A DNA stretch of 34,595 nt from Tissierella sp. (GCF_029266915.1 NZ_JARIEF010000050.1:1-34595), one strand, 5' to 3'. Positions 17,863-25,068 are shown, counted from the first letter of the stretch. The notes: a model not told the origin generated them from the letters alone. Numbers and translations are program-made.

Positions 17863-18684
17863 ATGAAAAAGATTTTATTGTTATTAACTGTACTTGTATT
17901 AAGTGTTTCAGTAATAGGTTGTCAAAAAGATGCTGTTGTAGATAATGAAGAAGATAAGGAAATTGTAGTTGGAGTTTCATTTTTTCCAATGAAAGAAATC
18001 TTAGAATTAGTAAAAGATGACTTAAAAGAAGATGGATATGATATAAAAATAGAAGAATTTACTGATTATCAGACACCAAACAATCTTTTAAAGAACAATG
18101 AATTAGATGCAAACATGATACAACATGATTATTTTCTGCAATCATTCAACGATGCAAATGATGCTAAGCTAGTTACTATCCAGCCGCTATATCATGCAAC
18201 GTTTGCTCTTTATTCACAAGACTTAACATCTATTGATGATATAGAAAATGGAACTAGTATCACAATGCCAGACGATGCTACTAACTTTAGTAGAGCTCTT
18301 CACCTGCTTGGACAGGCTGGACTCTTAACTTTTAAAGATGATAAAACAGTTGGACTTACAGTTGAAGATATAGATTCTAATCCTAAGGAGTTAGTATTTG
18401 AAGATCAAGTACCATTAACAAGTCTAGCACAAAGATATACTGAAACAGGCATAGCTGTGATGTACCCAACTTATGCAAAGAGCTTGGAACTTGAAGGTGA
18501 AGAACAACGTCTATACGTTGAAGAGCAAGATAGTGTAACAGAAGGATATGCTATATCCTTAGTATCTAGAGACGATAATAAAGATAGTGAAAAAATGAAA
18601 GTTTTAAAGAAACATCTAACAAGTGATAAGGTTAGACAGTTTTTAATCGATGAATATAGCTGGGCAAGCAGTCCTGCATTTTAA
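17863..18684 (+). CDS. MetQ-like substrate-binding lipoprotein
   Basis: A 273-residue NlpA/MetQ-family solute-binding protein. The N-terminus MKKILLLLTVLVLS followed by the lipobox VIGC is a lipoprotein signal, so the mature protein is anchored to the outer face of the membrane. Family blocks are IVVGVSFFPMKEILE, DANMIQHDYFLQ and the closing SWASSPAF region. GGAG at 17851-17854 suits the ATG at 17863 (8-base spacing); an ATG directly before it (17860) is also possible, and a further in-frame ATG at 17836 would place charged residues before the signal. Methionine is the expected ligand from the family, but no methionine-responsive leader is seen. Confidence 0.88.
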   Translation: MKKILLLLTVLVLSVSVIGCQKDAVVDNEEDKEIVVGVSFFPMKEILELVKDDLKEDGYDIKIEEFTDYQTPNNLLKNNELDANMIQHDYFLQSFNDANDAKLVTIQPLYHATFALYSQDLTSIDDIENGTSITMPDDATNFSRALHLLGQAGLLTFKDDKTVGLTVEDIDSNPKELVFEDQVPLTSLAQRYTETGIAVMYPTYAKSLELEGEEQRLYVEEQDSVTEGYAISLVSRDDNKDSEKMKVLKKHLTSDKVRQFLIDEYSWASSPAF

Positions 18685-18699
18685 TAGATAAAATATATA

Positions 18700-18749
18700 A
18701 AAAATCTCCTAATATAAAGGTGGGTATTTCCTTTTATTAGGAGATTTTT
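18700..18749 (+). terminator. Intrinsic terminator after the MetNIQ-like operon
   Basis: AAAAATCTCCTAAT (from 18700) pairs with ATTAGGAGATTTTT (to 18749). An inner AAAGG/CCTTT pairing extends the stem, and the 3' arm runs into a T-rich tail. Confidence 0.9.
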
Positions 18750-18838
18750 AATTTTCTTTAATATATAATGGTTGGAGATGGTCTATTCTTTAAAAGGAAA
18801 TGGATAAAATACTATAGATAAAAAATAGGAGGAGTACT

Positions 18839-19375
18839 ATGATCAGGTTGGTAACTGGTGGATCTCGCAGTGGTAAGAGTAGTTTTACGGAAGGATTATA
18901 TTCAGATAAAAAAGATGTAGTTTATATTGCTACGTCTAAAATATGGGATGAGGAAATGAAAGAAAGAGTCCAACTTCATCGCGATAGCCGTCCTAAAGAA
19001 TGGCGTACCTTTGAAGCAACTTATAATTTAGATGAGGCTCTAGGCTTTGAGAAGAATTATCTTCTAGATTCTATAACAGTTATGGTATCTAATATTATGT
19101 TTGATCTAAGCAAGGACTTGGAATACATAGATTATATTTTACAAGAGAAGATTGAAAATAGAGTAATATTAGAAATAGAAGATTTAATAAAATCTGTAAA
19201 GAAAAAAGGATATAATTTAAGCCTGGTGACTGATGAAGTTGGAAGTTCAATAGTTCCAGAGCATCATGTATCCAGAGTTTTCAGGGATATACAAGGAAGG
19301 ATAAATCAAAAATTAGCTGGAATGGCTGATGAGGTTTATTTGGTATGTTGCGGTATACCGGTGAAGATCAAATGA
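18839..19375 (+). CDS. cobU: Adenosylcobinamide kinase / adenosylcobinamide-phosphate guanylyltransferase
   Basis: A 178-residue bifunctional enzyme of the cobamide nucleotide-loop pathway. It phosphorylates adenosylcobinamide and then transfers GMP from GTP to give adenosylcobinamide-GDP. The P-loop GGSRSGKSS lies at residues 6-14, and LHRDSRPKEW carries the histidine expected to accept GMP. The length matches the family (about 180). GGAGGAG precedes the ATG. The last four bases, ATGA, are shared with the start of cobS, which implies translational coupling. Only 89 bases separate it from the preceding terminator, too few for a cobalamin riboswitch. Confidence 0.92.
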   Translation: MIRLVTGGSRSGKSSFTEGLYSDKKDVVYIATSKIWDEEMKERVQLHRDSRPKEWRTFEATYNLDEALGFEKNYLLDSITVMVSNIMFDLSKDLEYIDYILQEKIENRVILEIEDLIKSVKKKGYNLSLVTDEVGSSIVPEHHVSRVFRDIQGRINQKLAGMADEVYLVCCGIPVKIK

Positions 19376-20106
19376 TAAAAGGGCTTATACTTTCACTCCA
19401 GTTTTTTACTAGGATACCAATAAATATAGCGGTAGATTTTAATAGCAAGAATATTAAGTATAGCATATTTTTCCTTCCACTAGTGGGAGGGATAATAGGA
19501 GGCTTAGGAGCCTTAGTTTATTACATATTGGTGCCAAAGAATCTTCTTATAGCAGGATTTATGACACTTCTAGCAACTATAGTCTTAACTGGTGGACTTC
19601 ATCTAGATGGTCTTTCAGATACTATAGATGGTTTTTTTTCTAATAGAAGCAAAGAGAAAGTTTTAGAAATAATGCAGGATAGCAGAATTGGAGCTTTTGG
19701 AGTTTTAGGTATTGTACTATTGGTACTATTCAAATTCATTTTGATAATAAGTATAAAGGATCTTCCATTGGCTATAATCTTATCTTTTATAAACAGTAGA
19801 TTAATAGCTAGTAGAATGATAGTCTATAAAAAAACAGCTAAAGAAGAAGGCTTGGGTAAAATGTTTAGAGACTCCAATCCTAAAAACTTGGTTTTTCTAT
19901 CTACACTTATTTATATAGTAGTCCTATTTATAGTTGATAATAGCTTGCTCTACCCTTTTGCTATGACATACTTGATGGCCGAATATATAACTTATATTGC
20001 TAATAAAAAGATAGGTGGCTTGACAGGAGACGTTTATGGAGCGATTATAGAACTAGGAGATGTTGTTTCTCTCTTTACATTTTGGGGTGTGATGATGTGG
20101 ATATAA
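19372..20106 (+). CDS. cobS: Adenosylcobinamide-GDP ribazoletransferase (cobalamin synthase)
   Basis: Joins adenosylcobinamide-GDP to alpha-ribazole(-phosphate) to make adenosylcobalamin(-phosphate); an integral membrane enzyme. The 244-residue protein has the family N-terminus KGLILSLQFFTRIPI and the active-site region GGLHLDGLSDTIDGFFSNR, then DSRIGAFGV, with about six hydrophobic helices. A longer frame begins at an ATG at 19345, but the family N-terminus and the ATGA overlap with cobU favour 19372. It also overlaps cobC by 10 bases. Confidence 0.92.
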   Translation: MIKGLILSLQFFTRIPINIAVDFNSKNIKYSIFFLPLVGGIIGGLGALVYYILVPKNLLIAGFMTLLATIVLTGGLHLDGLSDTIDGFFSNRSKEKVLEIMQDSRIGAFGVLGIVLLVLFKFILIISIKDLPLAIILSFINSRLIASRMIVYKKTAKEEGLGKMFRDSNPKNLVFLSTLIYIVVLFIVDNSLLYPFAMTYLMAEYITYIANKKIGGLTGDVYGAIIELGDVVSLFTFWGVMMWI

Positions 20107-20675
20107 TTATGATAAGGCATGGAGAGACTGACGACAATATAAGTAAGGTCTATAGTAGAGATGCTACTGCTTTAACTAGAAAAGGAATAGAGCAGGTAAG
20201 AAATACTAGAAAATTAATAAAAGATTTAGAGTTTGATAAAGTTTACTATAGTCCTTTTGATAGAACTCGAGAAACTATCGTCCATCTAGGTCTAGAAGGC
20301 GAGGCGGAGAGCCGAATACAAGAAGCTGATTTTGGAATATTTAAAGGTGGAGACTATAAATCTATATTAAATAATTATCCTCATGAAACAAAGATGTGGA
20401 CTGATGATTGGATCCATTACACTATACCAGAGGGAGAAAGCTTAGAACAAGCATATAAAAGAGTAGAATCTTTTCTAGAAGAGTTAATGAAAAAGGATGA
20501 AGATGTAATATTAATAACCCATGAAGGTATAATAAGATTGGTTTGCTGCTGGATATTTGATAATATAGAATATTTCTTTAAATTTAAAGCGGACAATGCA
20601 AGTATAAATATAGTAAAGATTGTAGATGGTTATAAGTACATAGAAAAGCTTAATTACTCGACAAAGTTAGAATAA
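20097..20675 (+). CDS. cobC: Histidine phosphatase, probable alpha-ribazole phosphatase
   Basis: A phosphoglycerate-mutase-like phosphatase of about 192 residues with the catalytic MIRHGETDDN at the N-terminus, the second arginine in SPFDRTRET, an acidic EADFGIFKG and the second histidine in LITHEGIIR. Placed directly after cobS, it fits CobC, which dephosphorylates alpha-ribazole 5'-phosphate or adenosylcobalamin 5'-phosphate. The start is uncertain: GGGGTG at 20086-20090 fits the GTG at 20097, a TTG at 20082 is in frame upstream, and the ATG at 20112 would leave almost nothing before the catalytic motif. Confidence 0.85.
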   Translation: MDIIMIRHGETDDNISKVYSRDATALTRKGIEQVRNTRKLIKDLEFDKVYYSPFDRTRETIVHLGLEGEAESRIQEADFGIFKGGDYKSILNNYPHETKMWTDDWIHYTIPEGESLEQAYKRVESFLEELMKKDEDVILITHEGIIRLVCCWIFDNIEYFFKFKADNASINIVKIVDGYKYIEKLNYSTKLE

Positions 20676-20733
20676 GTTTATTTTTAGCAAGATTTCTTTG
20701 AAAAGAGTAGGCTAGAGTTAAAAGATTAAGGAG

Positions 20734-21489
20734 ATGAAGAAGATTAGAAAAATAGTGAATTGTGTAAACTATATTGACTTGCTTGATATAGAAGCCATAA
20801 ATAAATACAAGCTAGGCATAGAAATTCAGGACTTTACTGAACCGAATTTGAGTGAAAAAGAAATCAAGAGCATAGTAGCTAGATATAAAGAAGTTTTTAT
20901 AGATTTTAAAGAAATCAAATCCTTGCATGGTCCTTTTTTAGATTTAAAACCGGCCAGTCCAGATTTACAAATTAGACAAGTTAGTTATGATCGCTATCTA
21001 TTTGCTTTAAATACTGCTGCAGAGCTAGAGATGGATTACATAATATTTCATAGCCAGATAAATCCTTATTTGGATGAGCCCTCTTTAAGAAGATTAAATA
21101 ATAGTCAAAATAAAGACTTTTGGAATAAAGTTTTAGATGAGACTAAATACAAGGGGCTTGTTCTAATTGAAAATATATTTGAAGAAACACCAGAAATGCT
21201 TTTAGAGTATATAGAAACCATTGATAGGGAAGATATAAAGATTAATTTAGATATAGGTCATGCCAAGCTTGGAGAGGCAAACCTTGAAGAGTGGATAAGA
21301 GTATTAAAATACCATATAGTCTACATGCATATACACTCAAATGATGGAGTATATGACAAACATATAAGTCCAAGAATAGAAGAGATAGAGGAACTATTTA
21401 GATTATTAAAAAAGTACAAGATAAATCCAGTCTTATCCTTGGAATATGATATTGAAGATTTAGATAGAGAAATTAATAAATATATATAA
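20734..21489 (+). CDS. cbiR: TIM-barrel (AP endonuclease 2 superfamily) protein, probable cobamide-remodelling hydrolase CbiR
   Basis: A 251-residue xylose-isomerase-like TIM barrel. Likely metal ligands follow the superfamily order: His in LHGPFLD, His in IIFHSQ, Glu in VLIENIF, Asp and His in NLDIGHA, His in MHIHSND and Glu in LSLEYD. Alone this would be called a sugar isomerase/epimerase-like protein. Its place directly behind cobU-cobS-cobC matches CbiR, the enzyme shown in Akkermansia muciniphila to open the nucleotide loop of cobamides so the lower ligand can be exchanged. The CbiR name rests on fold plus context. AAGGAG directly abuts the ATG, an unusually short spacing. A terminator follows. 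Confidence 0.68.
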   Translation: MKKIRKIVNCVNYIDLLDIEAINKYKLGIEIQDFTEPNLSEKEIKSIVARYKEVFIDFKEIKSLHGPFLDLKPASPDLQIRQVSYDRYLFALNTAAELEMDYIIFHSQINPYLDEPSLRRLNNSQNKDFWNKVLDETKYKGLVLIENIFEETPEMLLEYIETIDREDIKINLDIGHAKLGEANLEEWIRVLKYHIVYMHIHSNDGVYDKHISPRIEEIEELFRLLKKYKINPVLSLEYDIEDLDREINKYI

Positions 21490-21566
21490 AAAATCTTATT
21501 CTAGTAAAAAGAGAATTTTAAGTAGATAAGAAACTGCTTACTTCAGCTATGATAGATCCAGAAGCT

Positions 21567-21614
21567 ATAAACATAAAGATAAATATAAATATAAATATGA
21601 ATACGAATATAAGT
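21567..21614. repeat. Degenerate hexamer repeat (ATAAAT type), about eight units
   Basis: Consecutive six-base units ATAAAC, ATAAAG, ATAAAT (three times), ATGAAT, ACGAAT, ATAAGT lie in the 3' untranslated region after the cbiR-like gene, just before its terminator. Confidence 0.75.
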
Positions 21615-21620
21615 CAAGAG

Positions 21621-21649
21621 AGATGGGGCCTTAGCCCTATCTTTTTTTT
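21621..21649 (+). terminator. Intrinsic terminator after the cob operon
   Basis: AGATGGGGC (21621-21629) pairs with GCCCTATCT (21634-21642) around a four-base loop, with one G-T pair. Eight T overlap and follow the 3' arm. Confidence 0.92.
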
Positions 21650-21684
21650 ATACCTTTATATACAATATAATTAACAATTAGTTA

Positions 21685-21712
21685 TTGACATATGCCCATA
21701 AGTTAGTATAAT
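21685..21712 (+). promoter_or_regulatory. Consensus sigma-A promoter of the MinD-ferredoxin/NifX operon
   Basis: TTGACA at 21685-21690 and TATAAT at 21707-21712 are both perfect consensus hexamers, with a 16-base spacer. The first gene starts at 21756. Confidence 0.88.
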
Positions 21713-21732
21713 AAGAGTATATAACATATGTT
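21688..21732. promoter_or_regulatory. Pair of ACATATG boxes, putative operator
   Basis: ACATATG occurs at 21688-21694, overlapping the -35 hexamer, and again at 21724-21730 within the perfect palindrome AACATATGTT (21723-21732), which lies just after the expected transcription start. The two copies are 36 bases apart. The arrangement suits a repressor site. The DUF134 protein encoded in the operon is the obvious candidate binder, by inference. Confidence 0.5.
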
Positions 21733-21755
21733 CAAAACAAAAGGGGGCGAATTTA

Positions 21756-22031
21756 ATGAATAAATTTAATAACAGTGAATTTAATGGACCTCGTTTAGGT
21801 CGGGGGAATGCCATGTGCTATAGTGGAGGCTCTGAAAGCGCTGCAGGTTTAGGAAGAGGTCTTAGAAGACGCAACAAAGGTGCTAATAGAGGACTTAGAT
21901 CCGAGTTTAGAGAAGGATACATGGAAGAAGAAAGAGTATCTAAAGAAGAAACTTTAAGTCAAGAAGTTCTTGTATTACAAGCTAGACTAGATGATATAAA
22001 GAGAGAACTTGAAAATTTAAGTGACAGATAA
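21756..22031 (+). CDS. DUF5320-like small Gly/Arg-rich protein with C-terminal coiled coil
   Basis: A 91-residue protein. The N-terminal half is rich in Gly, Arg and Asn (GPRLGRGNAMCY, GLGRGLRRRNKG). The C-terminal 35 residues form a charged heptad-like helix ending in LQARLDDIKRELENL, a likely coiled coil. This layout matches DUF5320 proteins, which are found beside NifX-like and MinD-ferredoxin genes in anaerobes. Function is unknown; an RNA- or protein-binding scaffold is a guess. AAAGGGGG precedes the ATG by about 8 bases. It is the first gene behind a consensus promoter. Confidence 0.7.
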   Translation: MNKFNNSEFNGPRLGRGNAMCYSGGSESAAGLGRGLRRRNKGANRGLRSEFREGYMEEERVSKEETLSQEVLVLQARLDDIKRELENLSDR

Positions 22032-22079
22032 TATGATAATCCCTATTATCTATCCTTTATTACTAAAGGAAGTGATAGT

Positions 22080-22451
22080 TTGGCAAGACCGAGAAAATTA
22101 AGAAAAGTATGTGATCTACCTATAGACAATAAATTTGCACCTATAGGAAAATGTAGAAATGAATTGGAAACAGTTTCTATGACAGTTGAAGAGTATGAAA
22201 CCATAAGATTAATAGATTTAGAAGGATTAACTCAGGAAGAATGTGCACAGACCATGCATGTTGCAAGAACTACTGTACAAAGAATATACATTGAAGCAAG
22301 AAGAAAAACAGCTGATTTTCTAGTAAATGGTAATCTCTTAAGTATAGAAGGAGGAAACTATAAGCTTTGTAGAGATACAGAAAATCCTAATGGATGCGGT
22401 ATGTGCAGGCGAAGAGGTAAGATGCGAGGTCGACAATTTGAGGAGGAATAG
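22080..22451 (+). CDS. DUF134 family helix-turn-helix protein, probable regulator
   Basis: A 123-residue protein with the DUF134 pattern: N-terminal ARPRKLRKVCDLP, then a sigma-70 region 4-like helix-turn-helix around TVEEYETIRLIDLEGLTQEE and MHVARTTVQRIY. The cysteine-bearing tail (YKLC and GCGMCRR), together with the N-terminal cysteines at about residues 11 and 25, could bind a metal or Fe-S cluster and make the protein a sensor. GGAAGTG supports the TTG start. It is the only DNA-binding protein of the operon and ends 3 bases before the next gene. Confidence 0.85.
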   Translation: MARPRKLRKVCDLPIDNKFAPIGKCRNELETVSMTVEEYETIRLIDLEGLTQEECAQTMHVARTTVQRIYIEARRKTADFLVNGNLLSIEGGNYKLCRDTENPNGCGMCRRRGKMRGRQFEEE

Positions 22452-22454
22452 AAA

Positions 22455-22823
22455 GTGATAGTAGCGATACCAGTAGATAAGAAGTCAATGGATGGGAATA
22501 TTAGTGAACATTTTGGTAGAACAGAATTTTTCCTTATCTTAGATCTAGAAAATGATGAAGTGAAATTTATAGACAATAAGGCTATAAATGCTCAAGGAGG
22601 AGCTGGAATAATAGCGGCTCAGACCTTGGTGGATAATAAGATAGACAAGCTTATATCTCCAAGACTAGGTAAAAATGCTTTTGAGGTAATAAGTGGAGCA
22701 GATATAACTATATATGAATCTAATGGAACTTCTATAGAGGAAAATATAAAAGTTCTTAAAGAAGAGAAATTAGCTCCTTTAAATGATATTCATGAAGGAT
22801 TTCATGGTAACGGAGGAAAATAA
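22455..22823 (+). CDS. NifX/NifB-like dinitrogenase cofactor-biosynthesis domain protein
   Basis: A 122-residue protein of the Nitro_FeMo-Co superfamily (RNase H-like fold) with AIPVDKKSMDGNISEHFGRT at the N-terminus and INAQGGAGIIAAQTLVDN in the centre. Members carry or hand over iron-, molybdenum- or copper-sulfur clusters; the orange protein of Desulfovibrio belongs here. No nitrogenase genes are present, so a nitrogen-fixation role is unlikely. GAGGAGG supports the GTG start. It lies 3 bases after the DUF134 gene and 1 base before the first MinD-ferredoxin gene. Confidence 0.88.
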   Translation: MIVAIPVDKKSMDGNISEHFGRTEFFLILDLENDEVKFIDNKAINAQGGAGIIAAQTLVDNKIDKLISPRLGKNAFEVISGADITIYESNGTSIEENIKVLKEEKLAPLNDIHEGFHGNGGK

Positions 22824-22824
22824 G

Positions 22825-23679
22825 ATGAAGATAGCTGTTTTGAGCGGGAAAGGCGGAACTGGAAAAACTCTTATATCGGTAAATCTTGCAGCTGTTGCAG
22901 GTCAAGCAAACTATCTTGACTGTGATGTTGAAGAACCCAATGGTCATCTTTTCTTTAAACCAGATAATATAAAGGAAGAAAAAGTATATGTAGAAGTACC
23001 GCTAGTAGATGAGGATAAATGTATAGCTTGCAGAAAATGTATTGATTTTTGTAGATTTAATGCGCTAGCCTATACAAGTAAAGTTCTAGTATTTGAAAAT
23101 ATCTGTCATTCTTGCGGAGGCTGCATGATAGTTTGTCCTGAAGGTGCTATAGGAAAAAAACAAAATATAATTGGTCAAATAAAAACTGGAACAAGCGCAG
23201 ATGTACGAGTAATATCTGGAATGCTTAACACAGGGGAGCCTTCTGGTACCCCAATTATCCAGGCTCTTTTAAAGAAAGTTGGGTCAAATGAAGCTACTAC
23301 TATAATAGACTGTCCACCAGGAAGTTCTTGTATAGTAATGGACAGTATAAAGGATGCAGACTATTGCGTGCTAATAGCAGAGCCAACTGTTTTTGGAGCC
23401 CATAATTTAAATATGGTATATGATCTTGTAACTCTATTTAAAAAACCTTTTGGAGTTGTTTTAAATAAAACAATGGAGGGTGAAAATCCTTCAGAAATAT
23501 TGTGCCAGGAAAAAGCCATGAAGATAATAGGAAGAATACCTTTTGATAACCATCTAGGAACATTGAATTCGGATTCATTTATAGTTGCTAGAGAAGAAGA
23601 AAAGTATAAAGAAATCTTTTCTGACCTATTAGAAACCATAACTAGGGAGGTAGACTATGAAACAATTATTAATCCTTAG
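22825..23679 (+). CDS. MinD-type P-loop ATPase with inserted 2[4Fe-4S] ferredoxin, copy 1
   Basis: A 284-residue member of the MinD/Mrp superfamily. The deviant Walker A is SGKGGTGKT at about residues 7-15. A ferredoxin insertion follows with CIACRKCIDFC and CHSCGGCMIVCP, for two [4Fe-4S] clusters, and the ATPase core resumes with IIDCPPGSSC. The fused layout suggests ATP-driven handling of electrons or Fe-S clusters; the partner is unknown. A longer frame begins at 22783, but GGAGG at 22812-22816 places the start at the ATG at 22825. The end overlaps the second copy by 23 bases, so a 1:1 heterodimer is plausible. Confidence 0.9.
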   Translation: MKIAVLSGKGGTGKTLISVNLAAVAGQANYLDCDVEEPNGHLFFKPDNIKEEKVYVEVPLVDEDKCIACRKCIDFCRFNALAYTSKVLVFENICHSCGGCMIVCPEGAIGKKQNIIGQIKTGTSADVRVISGMLNTGEPSGTPIIQALLKKVGSNEATTIIDCPPGSSCIVMDSIKDADYCVLIAEPTVFGAHNLNMVYDLVTLFKKPFGVVLNKTMEGENPSEILCQEKAMKIIGRIPFDNHLGTLNSDSFIVAREEEKYKEIFSDLLETITREVDYETIINP

Positions 23680-24529
23680 TGGAAAAGGTGGAACAGGTAA
23701 AACTACAATAGCAAGCGCATTTATAAAACTCGCAGATGCAAAAGCCTTTGCAGATTGTGATGTTGATGCACCAAATTTACACTTACTTATGAATCGATCT
23801 ATAGAACTAGAACTAACAGACTTTTATGGAATGGATAAAGCTTATATAGATCAGGAAAGCTGTATTAGCTGCGGAGTCTGCAAAAAACATTGTAACTTTG
23901 ATGCAATTAATTATGATGAAAAAGAGGATAAATACCTTATAGATGAGTATGCGTGTGAAGGCTGTGGTCTATGTAAATACATATGTCCATCAGATGCTAT
24001 AGCTATGAACTCTTCTATTGTTGGAGATTTAATGCTATATAAGGATGCCAGTACTTTTTCTACTGCTAAACTTAGAATGGGAAGCGGAAATTCGGGCCTC
24101 TTAGTTACGGAAGTCAAGAAGAGAATGGCCTTAAAAGATAGCAAAGCAGATTTAGTTATTATAGATGGATCACCAGGTATAGGATGTCCAGTTATAGCTT
24201 CTATAACTGGTGTTGACATGGTATTAGTAGTAGCAGAACCTTCAGTATCTGGGATAAGCGATCTTGAGCGTGTAGTAGCAACTGCAGATCACTTTAATAC
24301 TCCAGTTGCTGTATGTGTAAACAAGTGGGATATTAACCCTAAAAACACTCAAGCTATAGAAGATTTTTGCAAGGATTTAAAGTTGGCATTTGTAGGAAAG
24401 ATACCATTTGATAGTGAAGCGGTTAGAGCTATTAACAAGGGATTGACAATAGTAGATATAGAGTGTGAATCAGGAAAAAATACAAGGGTTGTATATGAAA
24501 ATACAATTAAAATACTAAATGATAAGTAA
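23657..24529 (+). CDS. MinD-type P-loop ATPase with inserted 2[4Fe-4S] ferredoxin, copy 2
   Basis: A 290-residue paralogue of the preceding protein with the same layout: deviant Walker A SGKGGTGKTT, ferredoxin insertion CISCGVCKKHC and CEGCGLCKYICP, and IIDGSPGIGCP in the ATPase core. The first cluster motif ends KKHCNFDAI rather than CP, as in copy 1. GGGAGG lies before the ATG and within the end of copy 1, so translation is coupled. Paired genes of this type occur in ORP clusters of sulfate reducers and in many anaerobes. The function is not established; metal-sulfur cofactor assembly is the leading idea. Confidence 0.9.
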   Translation: MKQLLILSGKGGTGKTTIASAFIKLADAKAFADCDVDAPNLHLLMNRSIELELTDFYGMDKAYIDQESCISCGVCKKHCNFDAINYDEKEDKYLIDEYACEGCGLCKYICPSDAIAMNSSIVGDLMLYKDASTFSTAKLRMGSGNSGLLVTEVKKRMALKDSKADLVIIDGSPGIGCPVIASITGVDMVLVVAEPSVSGISDLERVVATADHFNTPVAVCVNKWDINPKNTQAIEDFCKDLKLAFVGKIPFDSEAVRAINKGLTIVDIECESGKNTRVVYENTIKILNDK

Positions 24530-24547
24530 AAAAATGGAGGAATAAAA

Positions 24548-24886
24548 ATGAAAATAGCAGTAGCTAGTGATGAGAAGAAAGTAACAGGACATTTTGGACA
24601 TTGTGAAACTTTTGAAATATTTGAAACACAAGATGGAAAGATAATTAAAGAAGATTCAGTAGCAAATCCTGGACATAAACCTGGATTCTTACCTAATTTT
24701 TTAAATGAAGCAGGAGTAAATACAATTATCTCTGGTGGAATGGGTGGAGGAGCGGTAGACATATTTAACAGTCATAACATAGAAGTAATACTTGGAGCTT
24801 CTGGAGAAGCTAGAGAGTCAGTGGAAGCTTACCTAAGTGGAGAGTTAAAATCAACAGGTTCTATATGTCACGACCATAATCACTAA
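24548..24886 (+). CDS. NifX/NifB-like protein with His-rich tail
   Basis: A 112-residue second Nitro_FeMo-Co superfamily protein: MKIAVASDEKKVTGHFGHC at the N-terminus, then GVNTIISGGMGGGAVDIF, and a C-terminal CHDHNH that could bind a transition metal. It differs clearly from the 22455 protein, which lacks this tail, so the two may play different roles such as carrier and target. GGAGG precedes the ATG. Last gene of the operon, 18 bases after the second ATPase, closed by a terminator. Confidence 0.88.
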   Translation: MKIAVASDEKKVTGHFGHCETFEIFETQDGKIIKEDSVANPGHKPGFLPNFLNEAGVNTIISGGMGGGAVDIFNSHNIEVILGASGEARESVEAYLSGELKSTGSICHDHNH

Positions 24887-24902
24887 AATAAAAAGCATAA
24901 AG

Positions 24903-24944
24903 AAAGAATCCTTTTAAAATAAACTTTAGAAGGATTCTTTTTTT
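24903..24944 (+). terminator. Intrinsic terminator closing the MinD-ferredoxin/NifX operon
   Basis: AAAGAATCCTT (from 24903) pairs with AAGGATTCTTT (to 24940), extended by an inner TAAA/TTTA pairing, and followed by a T-run. Confidence 0.9.
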
Positions 24945-25068
24945 ATGGAAATTATAAATGAAAGATAAATAAAAAATTATTCTTTAGAAGAAGATTATGT
25001 AAATATATTATATAAAGTAGTAGATTAATTAGCTCTTAAAGTTAATAATCGATTTTATTTCTAGAGAA

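Noticed and set aside
18750-18838. Cobalamin riboswitch in front of cobU
   Set aside because: Only 89 bases between the preceding terminator and the start codon, and no B12-box-like sequence was seen.
19345-19371. Upstream ATG for cobS
   Set aside because: It would add nine residues before the family N-terminus; the ATGA overlap at 19372 is the normal coupling arrangement.
22455-24886. Part of a nitrogen-fixation cluster
   Set aside because: NifX/NifB-like domains occur in many non-nitrogenase settings, and no nifH, nifD, nifK or radical-SAM NifB is present.
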